DNA of 64,000 bases from a virus, in the IMG/VR virus record IMGVR_UViG_3300017776_000007, positions 1-64,000 of that record. One strand, 5' to 3'. This document shows, in pieces, positions 7,598 through 15,122 of the stretch. How positions within the stretch are numbered: position 1 is the stretch's first letter; every line of letters starts with the position of its first letter. Position numbers and translations under genes: made by a program. Below the pieces are notes generated by a model. The model was given only the letters and a program-made list of their open reading frames with translations. It made no database searches and was not told the DNA's origin.

Positions 7598-7812
7598 GAG
7601 AATCAATGATAACTGCACTAAAGAACCATTATCACGGTGAAATTGGTAAACATAAAATGAACGTTGAGGCGTTTCTAACCAACCCAGTAGGTGTTGGAGA
7701 ACATATCGACATTATGGAAACCATATCTGGCGAGATTGGTAAGATTGCCGAATATGAAGATAAATTAATGATTTTAGAGACACATTTCACTTCTGAACAG
7801 GTAAAAATATAA
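7594..7812 (+). CDS. Small conserved phage protein, function unknown
   Basis: A 72-residue helical protein (MRESMITALKNHYHGEIGKHKMNVE ... HIDIMETISGEIGKIAEYEDK, given in parts). I recall close relatives in marine T4-like phages, without function. The ATG overlaps the peroxiredoxin stop (ATGA) and is preceded by GGAGAGGAG, so translation is coupled and strong. It ends about ten bases before a consensus promoter. Confidence 0.78.
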   Translation: MRESMITALKNHYHGEIGKHKMNVEAFLTNPVGVGEHIDIMETISGEIGKIAEYEDKLMILETHFTSEQVKI

Positions 7813-7822
7813 TAAAAAAGTG

Positions 7823-7851
7823 TTGACAAAGTCCTATAAATGTGTTATAAT
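7823..7851 (+). promoter_or_regulatory. Sigma-70-type early promoter, predicted leaderless
   Basis: TTGACA (7823-7828), 17 bases, TATAAT (7846-7851). Counting seven bases past the -10 box puts the transcript start at 7858, exactly the A of the ATG of the next gene. Confidence 0.88.
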
Positions 7852-7857
7852 ATACAC

Positions 7858-8325
7858 ATGAAAAAGGAAAAAAGACATATTATATTTGACGTTGATGGAA
7901 CCATCGCAGACGTACAACACAGACGTAAGTTTGTAGATGGTTCCCAACAAAAAGATTGGCCTTCCTTTAAGGCTGCTACAGTAAATGATACCCCTATTCA
8001 GTGGGTATGCGAGGCGGCTAAACAACACGTAAAAGATCAAGATGTAGTAATATTCGTATCTGCAAGGAACACTTCTGAAAAGGATATTACAGTAAAACAA
8101 ATACAAGAATGGATAGGTATACAAGATCCTATACTATTTTTAAGACCAGACGGCGACTTCAGGCCTGACCACGAATTTAAACAAGACGTATTGGGTCATA
8201 TACAAGAAGCCATAGGTGGTAATCCAGACTTGGTATATGACGACAGAAATCAAGTAGTTGATATGTGGAGATCAAATGGAATCGAAGTTAATCAAGTAGT
8301 TGATAGAACATCAGGTAACTTTTAG
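7858..8325 (+). CDS. HAD-family phosphatase, PseT-phosphatase-like
   Basis: A 155-residue HAD hydrolase. Motif I is FDVDGTIAD (nucleophile and acid/base Asp), motif II is the Ser in IFVSARN, and a C-terminal YDDRNQVVDMW supplies the motif-IV acids. The HRR spacing and short length resemble the 3'-phosphatase half of T4 polynucleotide kinase (PseT), so end-healing of nucleic acids is plausible, though a nucleotidase cannot be excluded. I chose ATG at 7858 over one inside the promoter. No leader or Shine-Dalgarno is expected. Confidence 0.85.
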   Translation: MKKEKRHIIFDVDGTIADVQHRRKFVDGSQQKDWPSFKAATVNDTPIQWVCEAAKQHVKDQDVVIFVSARNTSEKDITVKQIQEWIGIQDPILFLRPDGDFRPDHEFKQDVLGHIQEAIGGNPDLVYDDRNQVVDMWRSNGIEVNQVVDRTSGNF

Positions 8326-8326
8326 T

Positions 8327-8395
8327 GAGGATACTAGGTTCGGGACATCATATGACGATTATAAACTACCCGGTAATCATCGCCCTAGTATCCTC
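8327..8395 (+). ncRNA. Structured RNA element with a 12-bp stem, unknown class
   Basis: A perfect 12-bp inverted repeat (8327-8338 with 8384-8395) encloses a 45-base loop holding a second possible stem (CGGG 8341-8344 with CCCG 8369-8372) and further short complements. It starts two bases after the stop codon of the HAD gene and ends before the next promoter. There is no U-run, and it is not a tRNA or a riboswitch I recognise. It may stabilise the mRNA 3' end or be a free small RNA. Confidence 0.55.
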
Positions 8396-8429
8396 TCTAA
8401 AATTACTTGAAAAAAGATTAAAAAAAGTG

Positions 8430-8458
8430 TTGACAAATACTTCAAAATGTGTTATAAT
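8430..8458 (+). promoter_or_regulatory. Sigma-70-type early promoter (consensus)
   Basis: TTGACA (8430-8435), 17 bases, TATAAT (8453-8458). The predicted start is near 8465, giving a short leader with TGATAAGGAG (8468-8477) before the ATG at 8482. Confidence 0.87.
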
Positions 8459-8481
8459 ATACACATATGATAAGGAGAAAT

Positions 8482-9060
8482 ATGAAAGATAATGTAATTT
8501 TAATTGACTGTGATGGAGTACTATGTGATTGGGAATACGCATTTACTCAGTTTATGCATCACAAAGGATTCCCAACAGTTGAACCAAGTGCATATAATGT
8601 TGGTACAAGGTTTAATTTTACCAGAGAACAAGGTCATAACTTCGTTAGAGAATTTAATGATTCAGCGGCCATAGGTTTTCTACCCCCTTTAAGAGATGCA
8701 GTTTACTACGTCAAAAGGTTGAATATGTTACATGGATATAAATTCCATTGTATCACATCATTGAGTACCAATAGGTATGCTCAGAAACTAAGAATCCAAA
8801 ACCTCGAATTACTATTCGGTAAAGAGTTATGGGAAGATTTTACTTTTCTACCATGCGGAGCGGATAAAGACGAAGAACTTGCTAAGTTTAAAGATACTGG
8901 ATGTTTCTGGATCGAAGATAAACCAGAAAATGCACAAGTCGGTGTGGATATGGGCCTCGAATCTATCTTAGTCGCTCATACACATAATACTGATGAGGTA
9001 AACATTCCTAGGTATTGGAAGTGGAAACATATTTACAAGCACATTGTGGGAGAACTATAA
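8482..9060 (+). CDS. HAD-family 5'(3')-deoxyribonucleotidase-like protein
   Basis: A 192-residue HAD enzyme resembling 5'-nucleotidases acting on (deoxy)ribonucleotides. Motif I is LIDCDGVLCDWEY, motif II the Ser/Thr of HCITSLS, and motif IV the acidic pair in FWIEDKPENA. Motif spacing fits the NT5C-type group used in nucleotide turnover. I chose ATG at 8482, which follows AAGGAG, rather than the in-frame ATG at 8467. The stop codon overlaps the ligase ATG (TAATG), so the two are coupled. Confidence 0.85.
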   Translation: MKDNVILIDCDGVLCDWEYAFTQFMHHKGFPTVEPSAYNVGTRFNFTREQGHNFVREFNDSAAIGFLPPLRDAVYYVKRLNMLHGYKFHCITSLSTNRYAQKLRIQNLELLFGKELWEDFTFLPCGADKDEELAKFKDTGCFWIEDKPENAQVGVDMGLESILVAHTHNTDEVNIPRYWKWKHIYKHIVGEL

Positions 9061-10328
9061 TGGAACCATGGGAAATAATTAAACACATCGAAACAGATAA
9101 CAGTAGGTTATTTAAAGAGGATGTCCTAAAACAACACATGGACAATGAAGAATTTGTCAAGGGTCTGCAGAAGTGTTTCGACCCTTTGATTACCTTTGGG
9201 ACAAGGGAAGTACCAGTAAAGAAAGAACCTAACGGGCTAATGGAGCCATGGTTTACATGGTCACAATTTGAACAACTCTGTTATAACCTAGAAACCAGAA
9301 CTCTTACAGGTCATGCTGCAAGAGATGCCATACTCAATGCTATGGCCATTTGTGATCAGACAGCATGGAATTTTTGGTATCGTAGAATTTTATTAAAGTC
9401 TATCGATGCAGGATTTGGAGAAAGAACCATTAATAAAATTGCCAAAGGTACTATACCAAGATTTAGTTGTATGTTGGCCAAAGATGGTAAGGATGGTAAA
9501 GGTCTTGTAGGTAAATGTCTTATCGAATACAAGTATGATGGTGTAAGGTGTATTGCAATTGTAAAGAATAACGTTGCTACCCTTTACAGCAGAAACGGTA
9601 AAGTATTTCCTAATTTTCCTCACATAGAGGCCGCATTAAGTAAACCTGAATTTAATGATTGTGTCTTTGATGGCGAGATTATGAGTGAGAACTTTCAGGC
9701 TCTAATGAAACAAGTTTATAGAAAGTCAGATGTACAAACAGAAGATGCATTTATGGCTCTCTTTGATATAGTGGACTTACAAGAATGGGAGAAAGGTAAA
9801 GGTCAGTTAAATACTTTGGAAAGAAAAGAAATATTGGATAATATGGTCTTTGAAGATTGTATTAAACCAGTTGATTATACCATGGTAAACTTTGATACAG
9901 AGAATGGTAATAATACATTCAAAGCCATGAATAAAGAGGCTTTAGAAAAAGGTTACGAAGGGTTAATGGTTAAACCTATCGAGTCTTTATATGAATGTAA
10001 AAGATCAGCCTCTTGGTTAAAAATCAAACCCATTATTGAAGTCACTCTTATGGTAGAGGCCATAGAAGAAGGGCAGGGTAAATTTATAGGTACTACAGGT
10101 GCTCTAGTTTGTGAAGGTGTTGATGATGGAGTCAATATTAAAGTAAACGTAGGGTCAGGTCTTACAGATGAATTACGAGATGCAATTTGGAATAATCAAG
10201 AAGATGTGTTACATCAATTGGTTGAAATTAGAGCAGATGCCATTACTCAAAATGAGGATGGTAATTACAGTTTAAGGTTCCCTAGGTTTAAAACATTTAG
10301 GGGTTTTGAAATAGGCGAAAAAATATAA
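9060..10328 (+). CDS. 30: ATP-dependent DNA ligase (T4 gp30 family)
   Basis: Seals nicks between Okazaki fragments and during repair. The adenylation motif I is EYKYDGVR with Lys at about 158; further nucleotidyltransferase motifs are LYSRNGK (motif Ia/III region), FDGEIM, EGLMVKP (motif IV) and SWLKIKP (motif V). Length (422 residues) is a little shorter than T4 ligase (487). The start overlaps the previous stop. It heads the end of the replication block; a small gene follows with its own AAGGAG. Confidence 0.96.
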   Translation: MEPWEIIKHIETDNSRLFKEDVLKQHMDNEEFVKGLQKCFDPLITFGTREVPVKKEPNGLMEPWFTWSQFEQLCYNLETRTLTGHAARDAILNAMAICDQTAWNFWYRRILLKSIDAGFGERTINKIAKGTIPRFSCMLAKDGKDGKGLVGKCLIEYKYDGVRCIAIVKNNVATLYSRNGKVFPNFPHIEAALSKPEFNDCVFDGEIMSENFQALMKQVYRKSDVQTEDAFMALFDIVDLQEWEKGKGQLNTLERKEILDNMVFEDCIKPVDYTMVNFDTENGNNTFKAMNKEALEKGYEGLMVKPIESLYECKRSASWLKIKPIIEVTLMVEAIEEGQGKFIGTTGALVCEGVDDGVNIKVNVGSGLTDELRDAIWNNQEDVLHQLVEIRADAITQNEDGNYSLRFPRFKTFRGFEIGEKI

Positions 10329-10338
10329 GGAGTAAATT

Positions 10339-10575
10339 ATGAGCTTTTCAGGAACTAGTATTAAATATAAAGGTATTGCAAAGGATTCTACTATTGTGTG
10401 GAAACCTAAGAAATACGAGGTCGATGCATTTGATTATGATAAGGTGAAGGCCAGAGTCGAAAAATGTAAAGAAGAAGGCGATAGAAAGGCCTTAGAGGTG
10501 ATCACTAAAAATATTAAAAGGGTATGTAAAGATAACCCAGATATTTTTGATGATTTTTTAAAACTTGTAACATAA
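10339..10575 (+). CDS. Small charged protein, function unknown
   Basis: A 78-residue Lys/Asp-rich protein (KVKARVEKCKEEGDRKALE) with a probable helical C-terminal half. It starts 10 bases after ligase with AAGGAG seven bases upstream of the ATG. I recognise no family. Strong translation signal and conserved operon spacing support it. Confidence 0.72.
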   Translation: MSFSGTSIKYKGIAKDSTIVWKPKKYEVDAFDYDKVKARVEKCKEEGDRKALEVITKNIKRVCKDNPDIFDDFLKLVT

Positions 10576-10583
10576 GGAGAATA

Positions 10584-10778
10584 ATGCCAACAAAATTAGG
10601 AAAGTCTTACAAGACTGTTGACAGAGCCACTAAAAAGGTAACTGTAATGAACCCATACATTAAAGGTATGGCCAAAAAGGATCTCATAGAGAAGTATAAC
10701 GACAAAAATACTAGACCGAAAGATAAGAGGAAGATTAAAAATGAATTGGTTAGGAGAGGCGGTGTCGTCTTTAATTAA
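10584..10778 (+). CDS. Small basic protein, function unknown
   Basis: A 64-residue, highly basic protein (TKLGKSYKTVDRATKKV; NTRPKDKRKIKNELVRRGG). It follows the previous gene by 8 bases with AAGGAGA before the ATG. The charge suggests nucleic-acid contact, but no motif confirms that. Its last 38 bases overlap a small membrane-protein gene in another frame. Confidence 0.7.
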   Translation: MPTKLGKSYKTVDRATKKVTVMNPYIKGMAKKDLIEKYNDKNTRPKDKRKIKNELVRRGGVVFN

Positions 10779-10875
10779 GGGATTCTTTAATATAATTAAA
10801 TGGGTTATAATATTGTTCATAGTAGTAGCAATATGCATGACCGTTATTCAATACGGTAGTATAACTCAATTCTAA
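10741..10875 (+). CDS. Very small membrane protein
   Basis: A 44-residue protein with one strong hydrophobic helix (FFNIIKWVIILFIVVAIC) in the middle and a short polar tail. The ATG lies inside the 3' end of the preceding gene in a different frame, so translation is probably coupled. No ribosome binding site stands out and the family is unknown. The membrane segment and lack of stop codons make it likely but not certain. Confidence 0.5.
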   Translation: MNWLGEAVSSLIKGFFNIIKWVIILFIVVAICMTVIQYGSITQF

Positions 10876-10886
10876 ATCTCTGGCTG

Positions 10887-10894
10887 TATAAATA
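10887..10894 (+). promoter_or_regulatory. T4-type late promoter, predicted leaderless
   Basis: TATAAATA, the exact T4 late -10 box, ends five bases before the ATG at 10900. T4 late transcription starts about six bases after the box, which would place it on the ATG. Confidence 0.8.
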
Positions 10895-10899
10895 GATAT

Positions 10900-11058
10900 A
10901 TGGCCAGAACAGCAAAAATAATAAAAACAATTGCCACTAAACCCAAGTGTTCTTCACAGGGGTTAGGTGGTCGTGGTCGTTCAACCAAAATAGGGTTGAG
11001 TACTATGAACAAACATAGAAAACGGAGCTATAAGGGTTATCGTGGGCAAGGTAAGTAA
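10900..11058 (+). CDS. Small basic late protein
   Basis: A 52-residue, Lys/Arg/Gly-rich protein (GLGGRGRSTKIGLSTMNK; RKRSYKGYRGQGK). I recall near relatives ending in a similar YRGQG motif in cyanomyoviruses, without function. It directly follows a late promoter box with no room for a Shine-Dalgarno, so initiation is probably leaderless. The composition would suit DNA or head contact. It overlaps the next gene by 17 bases. Confidence 0.75.
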   Translation: MARTAKIIKTIATKPKCSSQGLGGRGRSTKIGLSTMNKHRKRSYKGYRGQGK

Positions 11059-11257
11059 AAACGATATTACTGGAGACAGTATTCAAACAAAAGTAGCAAG
11101 TAATGCATATTGGGATAACTATGATGCAATATTTGGAAAGAAACAAAAAGTAAAACAACAGTCAATGACTGAACTTAATTGGGATGGAAATGAAGACCGA
11201 GGCAGGTATGGCGAAGATGAGTCGAAACAAAACGAGGTATCATCGAGTTCTGTTTGA
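11042..11257 (+). CDS. Conserved small phage protein, function unknown
   Basis: A 71-residue hydrophilic protein with GTG start, beginning MGKVSKNDITGDSIQTK, followed by NYDAIFGKKQK. I recall this N-terminal pattern in marine T4-like phages, in a small late cluster. A purine-rich AAGGG lies about 10 bases upstream. It overlaps both neighbours in different frames, a compact arrangement seen throughout this region. Confidence 0.75.
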   Translation: MGKVSKNDITGDSIQTKVASNAYWDNYDAIFGKKQKVKQQSMTELNWDGNEDRGRYGEDESKQNEVSSSSV

Positions 11258-11357
11258 TCAGGACAGTCCATTCAAGCGTCATCAAGTTGTTCCCAATAAA
11301 AAGAAAAATATTCCGCGTAAGTCAAAGAACGGGAATATAAATATAAAAGAGGATTAA
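11208..11357 (+). CDS. Conserved small basic phage protein
   Basis: A 49-residue basic protein with the segment RYHRVLFDQDSPFKRHQVV, a pattern I recall from short cyanophage proteins. The open frame also has ATGs at 11190 and 11217; the one at 11208 is best placed after GAGGCAG. Its 5' part overlaps the previous gene and its 3' end contains a late promoter box for the next gene. Function unknown. Confidence 0.65.
   Translation: MAKMSRNKTRYHRVLFDQDSPFKRHQVVPNKKKNIPRKSKNGNINIKED
11336..11343 (+). promoter_or_regulatory. T4-type late promoter
   Basis: TATAAATA, 16 bases before the ATG at 11360. The predicted start near 11349 still leaves GAGG as a Shine-Dalgarno. It would drive the structural and lysozyme genes that follow. 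Confidence 0.65.
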
Positions 11358-11359
11358 AT

Positions 11360-11623
11360 ATGGCAGATTTATTAGATTTTGATTTCGGGTTTACCGCAGT
11401 TGATGAAAATGAACTAGAGGCAGTACAAAAGGTTACTACTGAAGCTTCTAGCACGTCTGCTTCCTTACAAGAAACAGAAGAGAAACTTAACAAATTGTAT
11501 AACTCGATCTTGCCACTTCTTACTAATTTAAAGAAGAATCCCGAAAAGGAATATATTCTCTGGCCAAATAGAGTAGAGAAAATAGAGCAATTTGAGGATT
11601 TAATTTCGGGGATAATTAAATGA
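11360..11623 (+). CDS. Conserved small late protein, coiled coil
   Basis: An 87-residue acidic protein beginning MADLLDFDFGFTAVDENELE and ending in LYNSILPLLTNLKKNPEKEY. I recall very similar proteins in marine T4-like phages next to late genes. A central heptad-like stretch suggests a coiled coil. It has AGAGGA before its ATG and overlaps the next gene by 4 bases (ATGA). Probably virion-associated, by context only. Confidence 0.75.
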   Translation: MADLLDFDFGFTAVDENELEAVQKVTTEASSTSASLQETEEKLNKLYNSILPLLTNLKKNPEKEYILWPNRVEKIEQFEDLISGIIK

Positions 11624-12954
11624 CACTAATTTCAAGTGGTGCATTGGCATTAAAAGATTTAGGAACTAACCCATCCTCTAGTACAATATTGGATACTGGT
11701 TATAATGCATTTTCTCTGGCATCTGATACTTCGTTTACTTTAAATCAGGCTTATAGGCTATATTATGATGGCGAAGTAAATGCTTGGGAATATGCCAATG
11801 ATGTGCTTGTTGATGGAACTGCATATGTATATAAAAGGCAATCAACTTCGGCCTATCACGATTCAGGCCACCAGACAGGTATTTATAGCGCCACTGGTTA
11901 TACTGCTGATATAGGTACTGCATTAGAACGAACAGGACAAGCAACAGCATACTCTTCCCAAACATATGTTTCTGGAATTGGTTTAAATGCTAGTTCAAGT
12001 TCTACACTAGGAAGTTTAACCTCAGCTGCTCAAACATTTGGATCTCCTGATGGTAATACTCGTACTATTAGTGATTTCGGATTATGTCAAAATACAAATT
12101 CAAATACTGGTTACAACCAATCCCAAGATAAGGGTAATATAATTTGGTTTGGCCTTGTCGGTTTAGTATCTAATACTGATACTGCTGCATTTTATAATAT
12201 GACTATTTATGATAGTAGCGGTAATGGAATAACTGGCCTCACTAGATCAAGTGCAACTTATGTATATGACGGAAATGTCACAATATGGACTTGGCATAAC
12301 GTTGCTGATAGCTCTATGAATTATGTGTCACAAAGTGGTATAACCAGAATGATATTAACTTCGGCAAGTGCAACATCATTTAATAATGGTATTTCAGAAG
12401 AAATGTCAGGCGGCACTGATTCTAATCCGATTAAAATGAGCGACTATTATAAAGGTGGAACTTATCACAATACCCCGAATATACCCACTTCTGGACAAAT
12501 AGAATTTTCAGATTTTTATGGAAAGGCAAGAGTTGGGGCAGGCGGCACTAGTATACATGCAACTAGTTGGGTTGGGGAATTTAATTGGAACTATGTATCG
12601 TTTTCTGGATTTAATAATGCATCAAGTCTAGGATCTATGGGCACTGCTTCTTTTACTTATCCAAGTAGTACTACTGCATCAATTATTACTCTTTATAATA
12701 TTAATAACGGAAACACTTATCTTACTTTAAGCGGAAACCAGTTTCCGAATAGTGGTTGGTCGAATTTAAAAATATGGGTAAATAATTCCACCGGATCGGG
12801 TAGTCCGACTTATACCTTTACCCGAAGTAGTGGAACTAGATCAGTAAACACATCTGCTTCTCCTAATACAACAACTTGGCTTTGGAGTGGTAGTCACGCA
12901 TATGCGCCAGCAACTATTGGAGCAACATATAATAACTATTTGGTAATCGACTAA
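11620..12954 (+). CDS. Putative virion structural protein (Ser/Thr/Gly-rich)
   Basis: A 444-residue protein with low Lys and high Ser, Thr, Gly, Asn and Tyr, typical of beta-rich phage surface proteins. The segment NIPTSGQIEFSDFYGKA resembles an IPTSGQI(K/E)FSDF(Y/R)GA motif I recall repeatedly in marine T4-like virion proteins. No signal peptide or catalytic motif is seen. It overlaps both neighbours by 1-4 bases, in a late operon with lysozyme. It may be an adhesin or a neck/whisker component. Confidence 0.65.
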   Translation: MTLISSGALALKDLGTNPSSSTILDTGYNAFSLASDTSFTLNQAYRLYYDGEVNAWEYANDVLVDGTAYVYKRQSTSAYHDSGHQTGIYSATGYTADIGTALERTGQATAYSSQTYVSGIGLNASSSSTLGSLTSAAQTFGSPDGNTRTISDFGLCQNTNSNTGYNQSQDKGNIIWFGLVGLVSNTDTAAFYNMTIYDSSGNGITGLTRSSATYVYDGNVTIWTWHNVADSSMNYVSQSGITRMILTSASATSFNNGISEEMSGGTDSNPIKMSDYYKGGTYHNTPNIPTSGQIEFSDFYGKARVGAGGTSIHATSWVGEFNWNYVSFSGFNNASSLGSMGTASFTYPSSTTASIITLYNINNGNTYLTLSGNQFPNSGWSNLKIWVNNSTGSGSPTYTFTRSSGTRSVNTSASPNTTTWLWSGSHAYAPATIGATYNNYLVID

Positions 12955-13838
12955 TGGAATATACATATAAAAATTTGGGTGGTGAATCTATACCCGCTGA
13001 TGAAAACTTACCAAGACCTAAATATCCAATTATTAGAGTTACTGATAAGAATGGTAGTTTTTCTGAAAAACAAATGGTCTATACTGACAATGCATTAGAC
13101 TTTGATAAAAGTCAAAGATCAGTTTTGGCAGATTATGAAATGGCTATAGGTCAAGGTAAGACCCACATGGACTATACTTTTGCAAATTTAGGAAAGGTAT
13201 GGAGAGATGATGTATATATGGCTGGGGAATTAGCCAGACAAGATATTTCTATCTCAACAGATGAAGGGTCTTCTATAGTAGATAAATTAGAAGCAGGATG
13301 GGACGGATTTGTTCCTGATTACAGGACACGGAATATTAATTTAGTATCAGAGTTTACTCCTTTGAGAGCGCCGTATGTCAATAATAGTATTTCTTTTTAT
13401 GAACAGAATTCTCCAAGCGAAGAATTAATTACTCAATATGGTCTACCCTATGAAACATATTTGCCATGGTACGGTTTAAAATTCGACAAGGTCACTAACT
13501 CTGTTGCAATGAAGGCTGTATTACCATTCGTTGAAATGCACAGAGTTCACTCAGACATTGCTACGAAAATAGAAAAGTTAATACCAGTTTGTGGTAATCA
13601 TTTCTTTGCAGTTATATATAATACAGAGAAAAAAATAAATAGTAATATTGATGTTTATTTTTATGCAAGTCACGATACTGTTTCAAACTGGATTAATACT
13701 AAAAATCCGGATATGGCATTACCATATACAGATACTTCATTAAATGATAAACTATGGATTTGGGGCGCTGTATATAATACAGAATTAAATAAACTTACGC
13801 ATCTTAAGGCGTATATAAGATATTATTTAGAGGATTAA
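12954..13838 (+). CDS. Late protein of unknown function
   Basis: A 294-residue soluble protein with no domain I recognise. The N-terminal third is charged (EYTYKNLGGESIPADENL) and the rest is mixed alpha/beta with aromatic clusters (LPWYGLKFDKV; NDKLWIWGAVYN). It overlaps the previous structural gene by one base (TAATG) and sits one base before the lysozyme gene. Co-transcription suggests a virion or assembly role, but this is context only. Confidence 0.6.
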   Translation: MEYTYKNLGGESIPADENLPRPKYPIIRVTDKNGSFSEKQMVYTDNALDFDKSQRSVLADYEMAIGQGKTHMDYTFANLGKVWRDDVYMAGELARQDISISTDEGSSIVDKLEAGWDGFVPDYRTRNINLVSEFTPLRAPYVNNSISFYEQNSPSEELITQYGLPYETYLPWYGLKFDKVTNSVAMKAVLPFVEMHRVHSDIATKIEKLIPVCGNHFFAVIYNTEKKINSNIDVYFYASHDTVSNWINTKNPDMALPYTDTSLNDKLWIWGAVYNTELNKLTHLKAYIRYYLED

Positions 13839-13839
13839 T

Positions 13840-14304
13840 ATGTTTTTTAATAGAGACAAAGATATTGACGTTGATCAATTAAGAGAACAACTTATTATAG
13901 ATGAGGGACAAGTAAATGAAATTTATAATGATCACCTCGGTTATGCTACATTTGGCATTGGACACTTGGTACTGGAAGGAGACCCAGAACATGGGATGGA
14001 GGTCGGTACTCCAGTGGCAGAGGATAGAGTCATTGAATGTTTTGCCAAGGATGTAGAAACAGTTATCAAAGATTGTAAAAAATTACATGATGGTTGGGAC
14101 GGTTACCCACAAGAGGTGAAACAAATCGTTGCAAATATGATGTTTAATATGGGACTCACGCGCTTGAGCAAATTTAAGAACCACAACGCAGCGCTGCAAT
14201 GTGGTGATTGGAAGGAGGCGGCTGTAGAAGGTCGTGATTCAAGATGGTACAAACAAGTGACAAATCGAGCGGAAAGACTTATGTCGAGACTAGAGGCGGT
14301 ATAA
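13840..14304 (+). CDS. e: T4-type lysozyme endolysin (GH24)
   Basis: A peptidoglycan-cleaving muramidase. It shows the T4 lysozyme catalytic triad in register: Glu22 in IIDEG, Asp31 in YNDHLGY and Thr37 in YATFGIGH. The C-terminal motif NMGLTRLSKFK and SRWYKQVTNRAERL also match. Length (154 residues) is close to T4 gpe (164). There is no signal peptide, so it needs a holin for access to the cell wall; small membrane proteins follow at 14710-15374. It is the lysis gene in this late operon. Confidence 0.95.
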   Translation: MFFNRDKDIDVDQLREQLIIDEGQVNEIYNDHLGYATFGIGHLVLEGDPEHGMEVGTPVAEDRVIECFAKDVETVIKDCKKLHDGWDGYPQEVKQIVANMMFNMGLTRLSKFKNHNAALQCGDWKEAAVEGRDSRWYKQVTNRAERLMSRLEAV

Positions 14305-14429
14305 ATTATTATCATACCGACGAACCTCAAACTGAAAAAGGATGGTATTGGTGTTACGAAAAGAAAGGTCTTTTCAGATACACTGATTGGAATATAACTA
14401 AAGAAGAAATGGAGAAGAAATATGGCTGA
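14244..14429 (+). CDS. Small protein overlapping lysozyme, function unknown
   Basis: A 61-residue protein whose conserved-looking part is GWYWCYEKKGLFRYTDW followed by a Lys/Glu tail. The only standard start (ATG 14244) lies 61 bases inside the lysozyme gene; a start nearer the lysozyme stop would need a rare codon. It ends by overlapping the next gene by 8 bases. The reading frame downstream of lysozyme is probably real, but the start is uncertain. Confidence 0.5.
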   Translation: MVQTSDKSSGKTYVETRGGINYYHTDEPQTEKGWYWCYEKKGLFRYTDWNITKEEMEKKYG

Positions 14430-14670
14430 CTCAGTCGAACTTTTGGGATCTGAAACAAATTTAGCTTCTGCAACTAGTGTAGGTAATGCTACCTTGGTTA
14501 GAGTATATAACTCTGGTAATGCTGGATTGGTCACTCTTAAAGATGGATCAACAGTAGTAGGTACAGTTACACTAAAGCAGTATGAATGCTTAAATATGCA
14601 AAAGGCCCCAGCACATACGTTAGAGGGTGGTTCTGGTTTTAAGGTTGTTAAAATAGCCTTTACGAACTAA
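14422..14670 (+). CDS. Small beta-rich late protein
   Basis: An 82-residue Val/Thr/Gly-rich protein (ATLVRVYNSGNAGLVTLKDG; VVGTVTLKQYECLNM) with the look of a small beta-sandwich. I recall similar short structural-type proteins in marine myoviruses. GGAGAAG precedes the ATG. It is the last gene before a late promoter. The role is likely virion-associated, by composition only. Confidence 0.65.
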   Translation: MADSVELLGSETNLASATSVGNATLVRVYNSGNAGLVTLKDGSTVVGTVTLKQYECLNMQKAPAHTLEGGSGFKVVKIAFTN

Positions 14671-14696
14671 TTTACACTTTCTTAAGGTCATACCTA

Positions 14697-14704
14697 TATA
14701 AATA
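14697..14704 (+). promoter_or_regulatory. T4-type late promoter driving the membrane/curli cassette
   Basis: TATAAATA ends five bases before the ATG at 14710, so the predicted start again lies on the initiator codon. It is the only promoter-like signal I see before the 14.7-21.6 kb cassette. Confidence 0.8.
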
Positions 14705-14709
14705 AAAGT

Positions 14710-15006
14710 ATGGCCGAAATCTTTGAATTAATTGCTCAAGTCGGTGCTCCTATTGCGGGAGCACTCGCTATGGGCGTCTTTATTTTCCTAATTATAAAAC
14801 AAATTTTAGAAGGGCTAGTCGGGCAGATTAGAACCCTTACACTGTTTTGTGAGTCATTGGAAAATAGAGCAAGAACTATGGCGAATGAAATGATTAAAAT
14901 TGATATGTTAGTCAGTAGTGCGCTTGAATTGAGGCCAGATATAGAAAGAGTTGCACGTGCAGAAAACTTTGTTGAAGATGGTAAAGTTGATGTGAGACGT
15001 GACTAA
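14710..15006 (+). CDS. Membrane protein, holin candidate
   Basis: A 98-residue protein with one hydrophobic segment near the N-terminus (VGAPIAGALAMGVFIFLIIK, about 11-30) and a long charged helical C-terminal domain. The size, single helix, position just after lysozyme and late promoter fit a holin or holin-like protein, but no family is recognised. Translation is probably leaderless. The stop codon overlaps the next ATG (TAATG). Confidence 0.65.
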   Translation: MAEIFELIAQVGAPIAGALAMGVFIFLIIKQILEGLVGQIRTLTLFCESLENRARTMANEMIKIDMLVSSALELRPDIERVARAENFVEDGKVDVRRD

Positions 15007-15113
15007 TGGTAGACGAAGTCGAAATGGTTGAATATTCATTTACTAGAGACTTTATTCTAATGTGTTCATTAGGACTGAATGTGGGATTTTTCATAAGTTT
15101 ATTATTTATTTAG
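15006..15113 (+). CDS. 35-residue membrane peptide
   Basis: A tiny protein with an acidic N-terminus (MVDEVEMVEYS) and one C-terminal hydrophobic helix (FILMCSLGLNVGFFISLLF). Its ATG overlaps the stop of the holin candidate. It ends 9 bases before the next gene. The small size and topology would suit a holin or antiholin partner; this is inference. It is supported by the tight coupling and hydrophobic pattern. Confidence 0.5.
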   Translation: MVDEVEMVEYSFTRDFILMCSLGLNVGFFISLLFI

Positions 15114-15122
15114 GAGAATAAT

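Noticed and set aside
8327-8395. A tRNA, tmRNA half or known riboswitch
   Set aside because: The stem is 12 bp rather than 7, there is no T-arm GTTCGANTC or CCA end, and I could not match the glutamine, glycine or preQ1 riboswitch motifs by eye.
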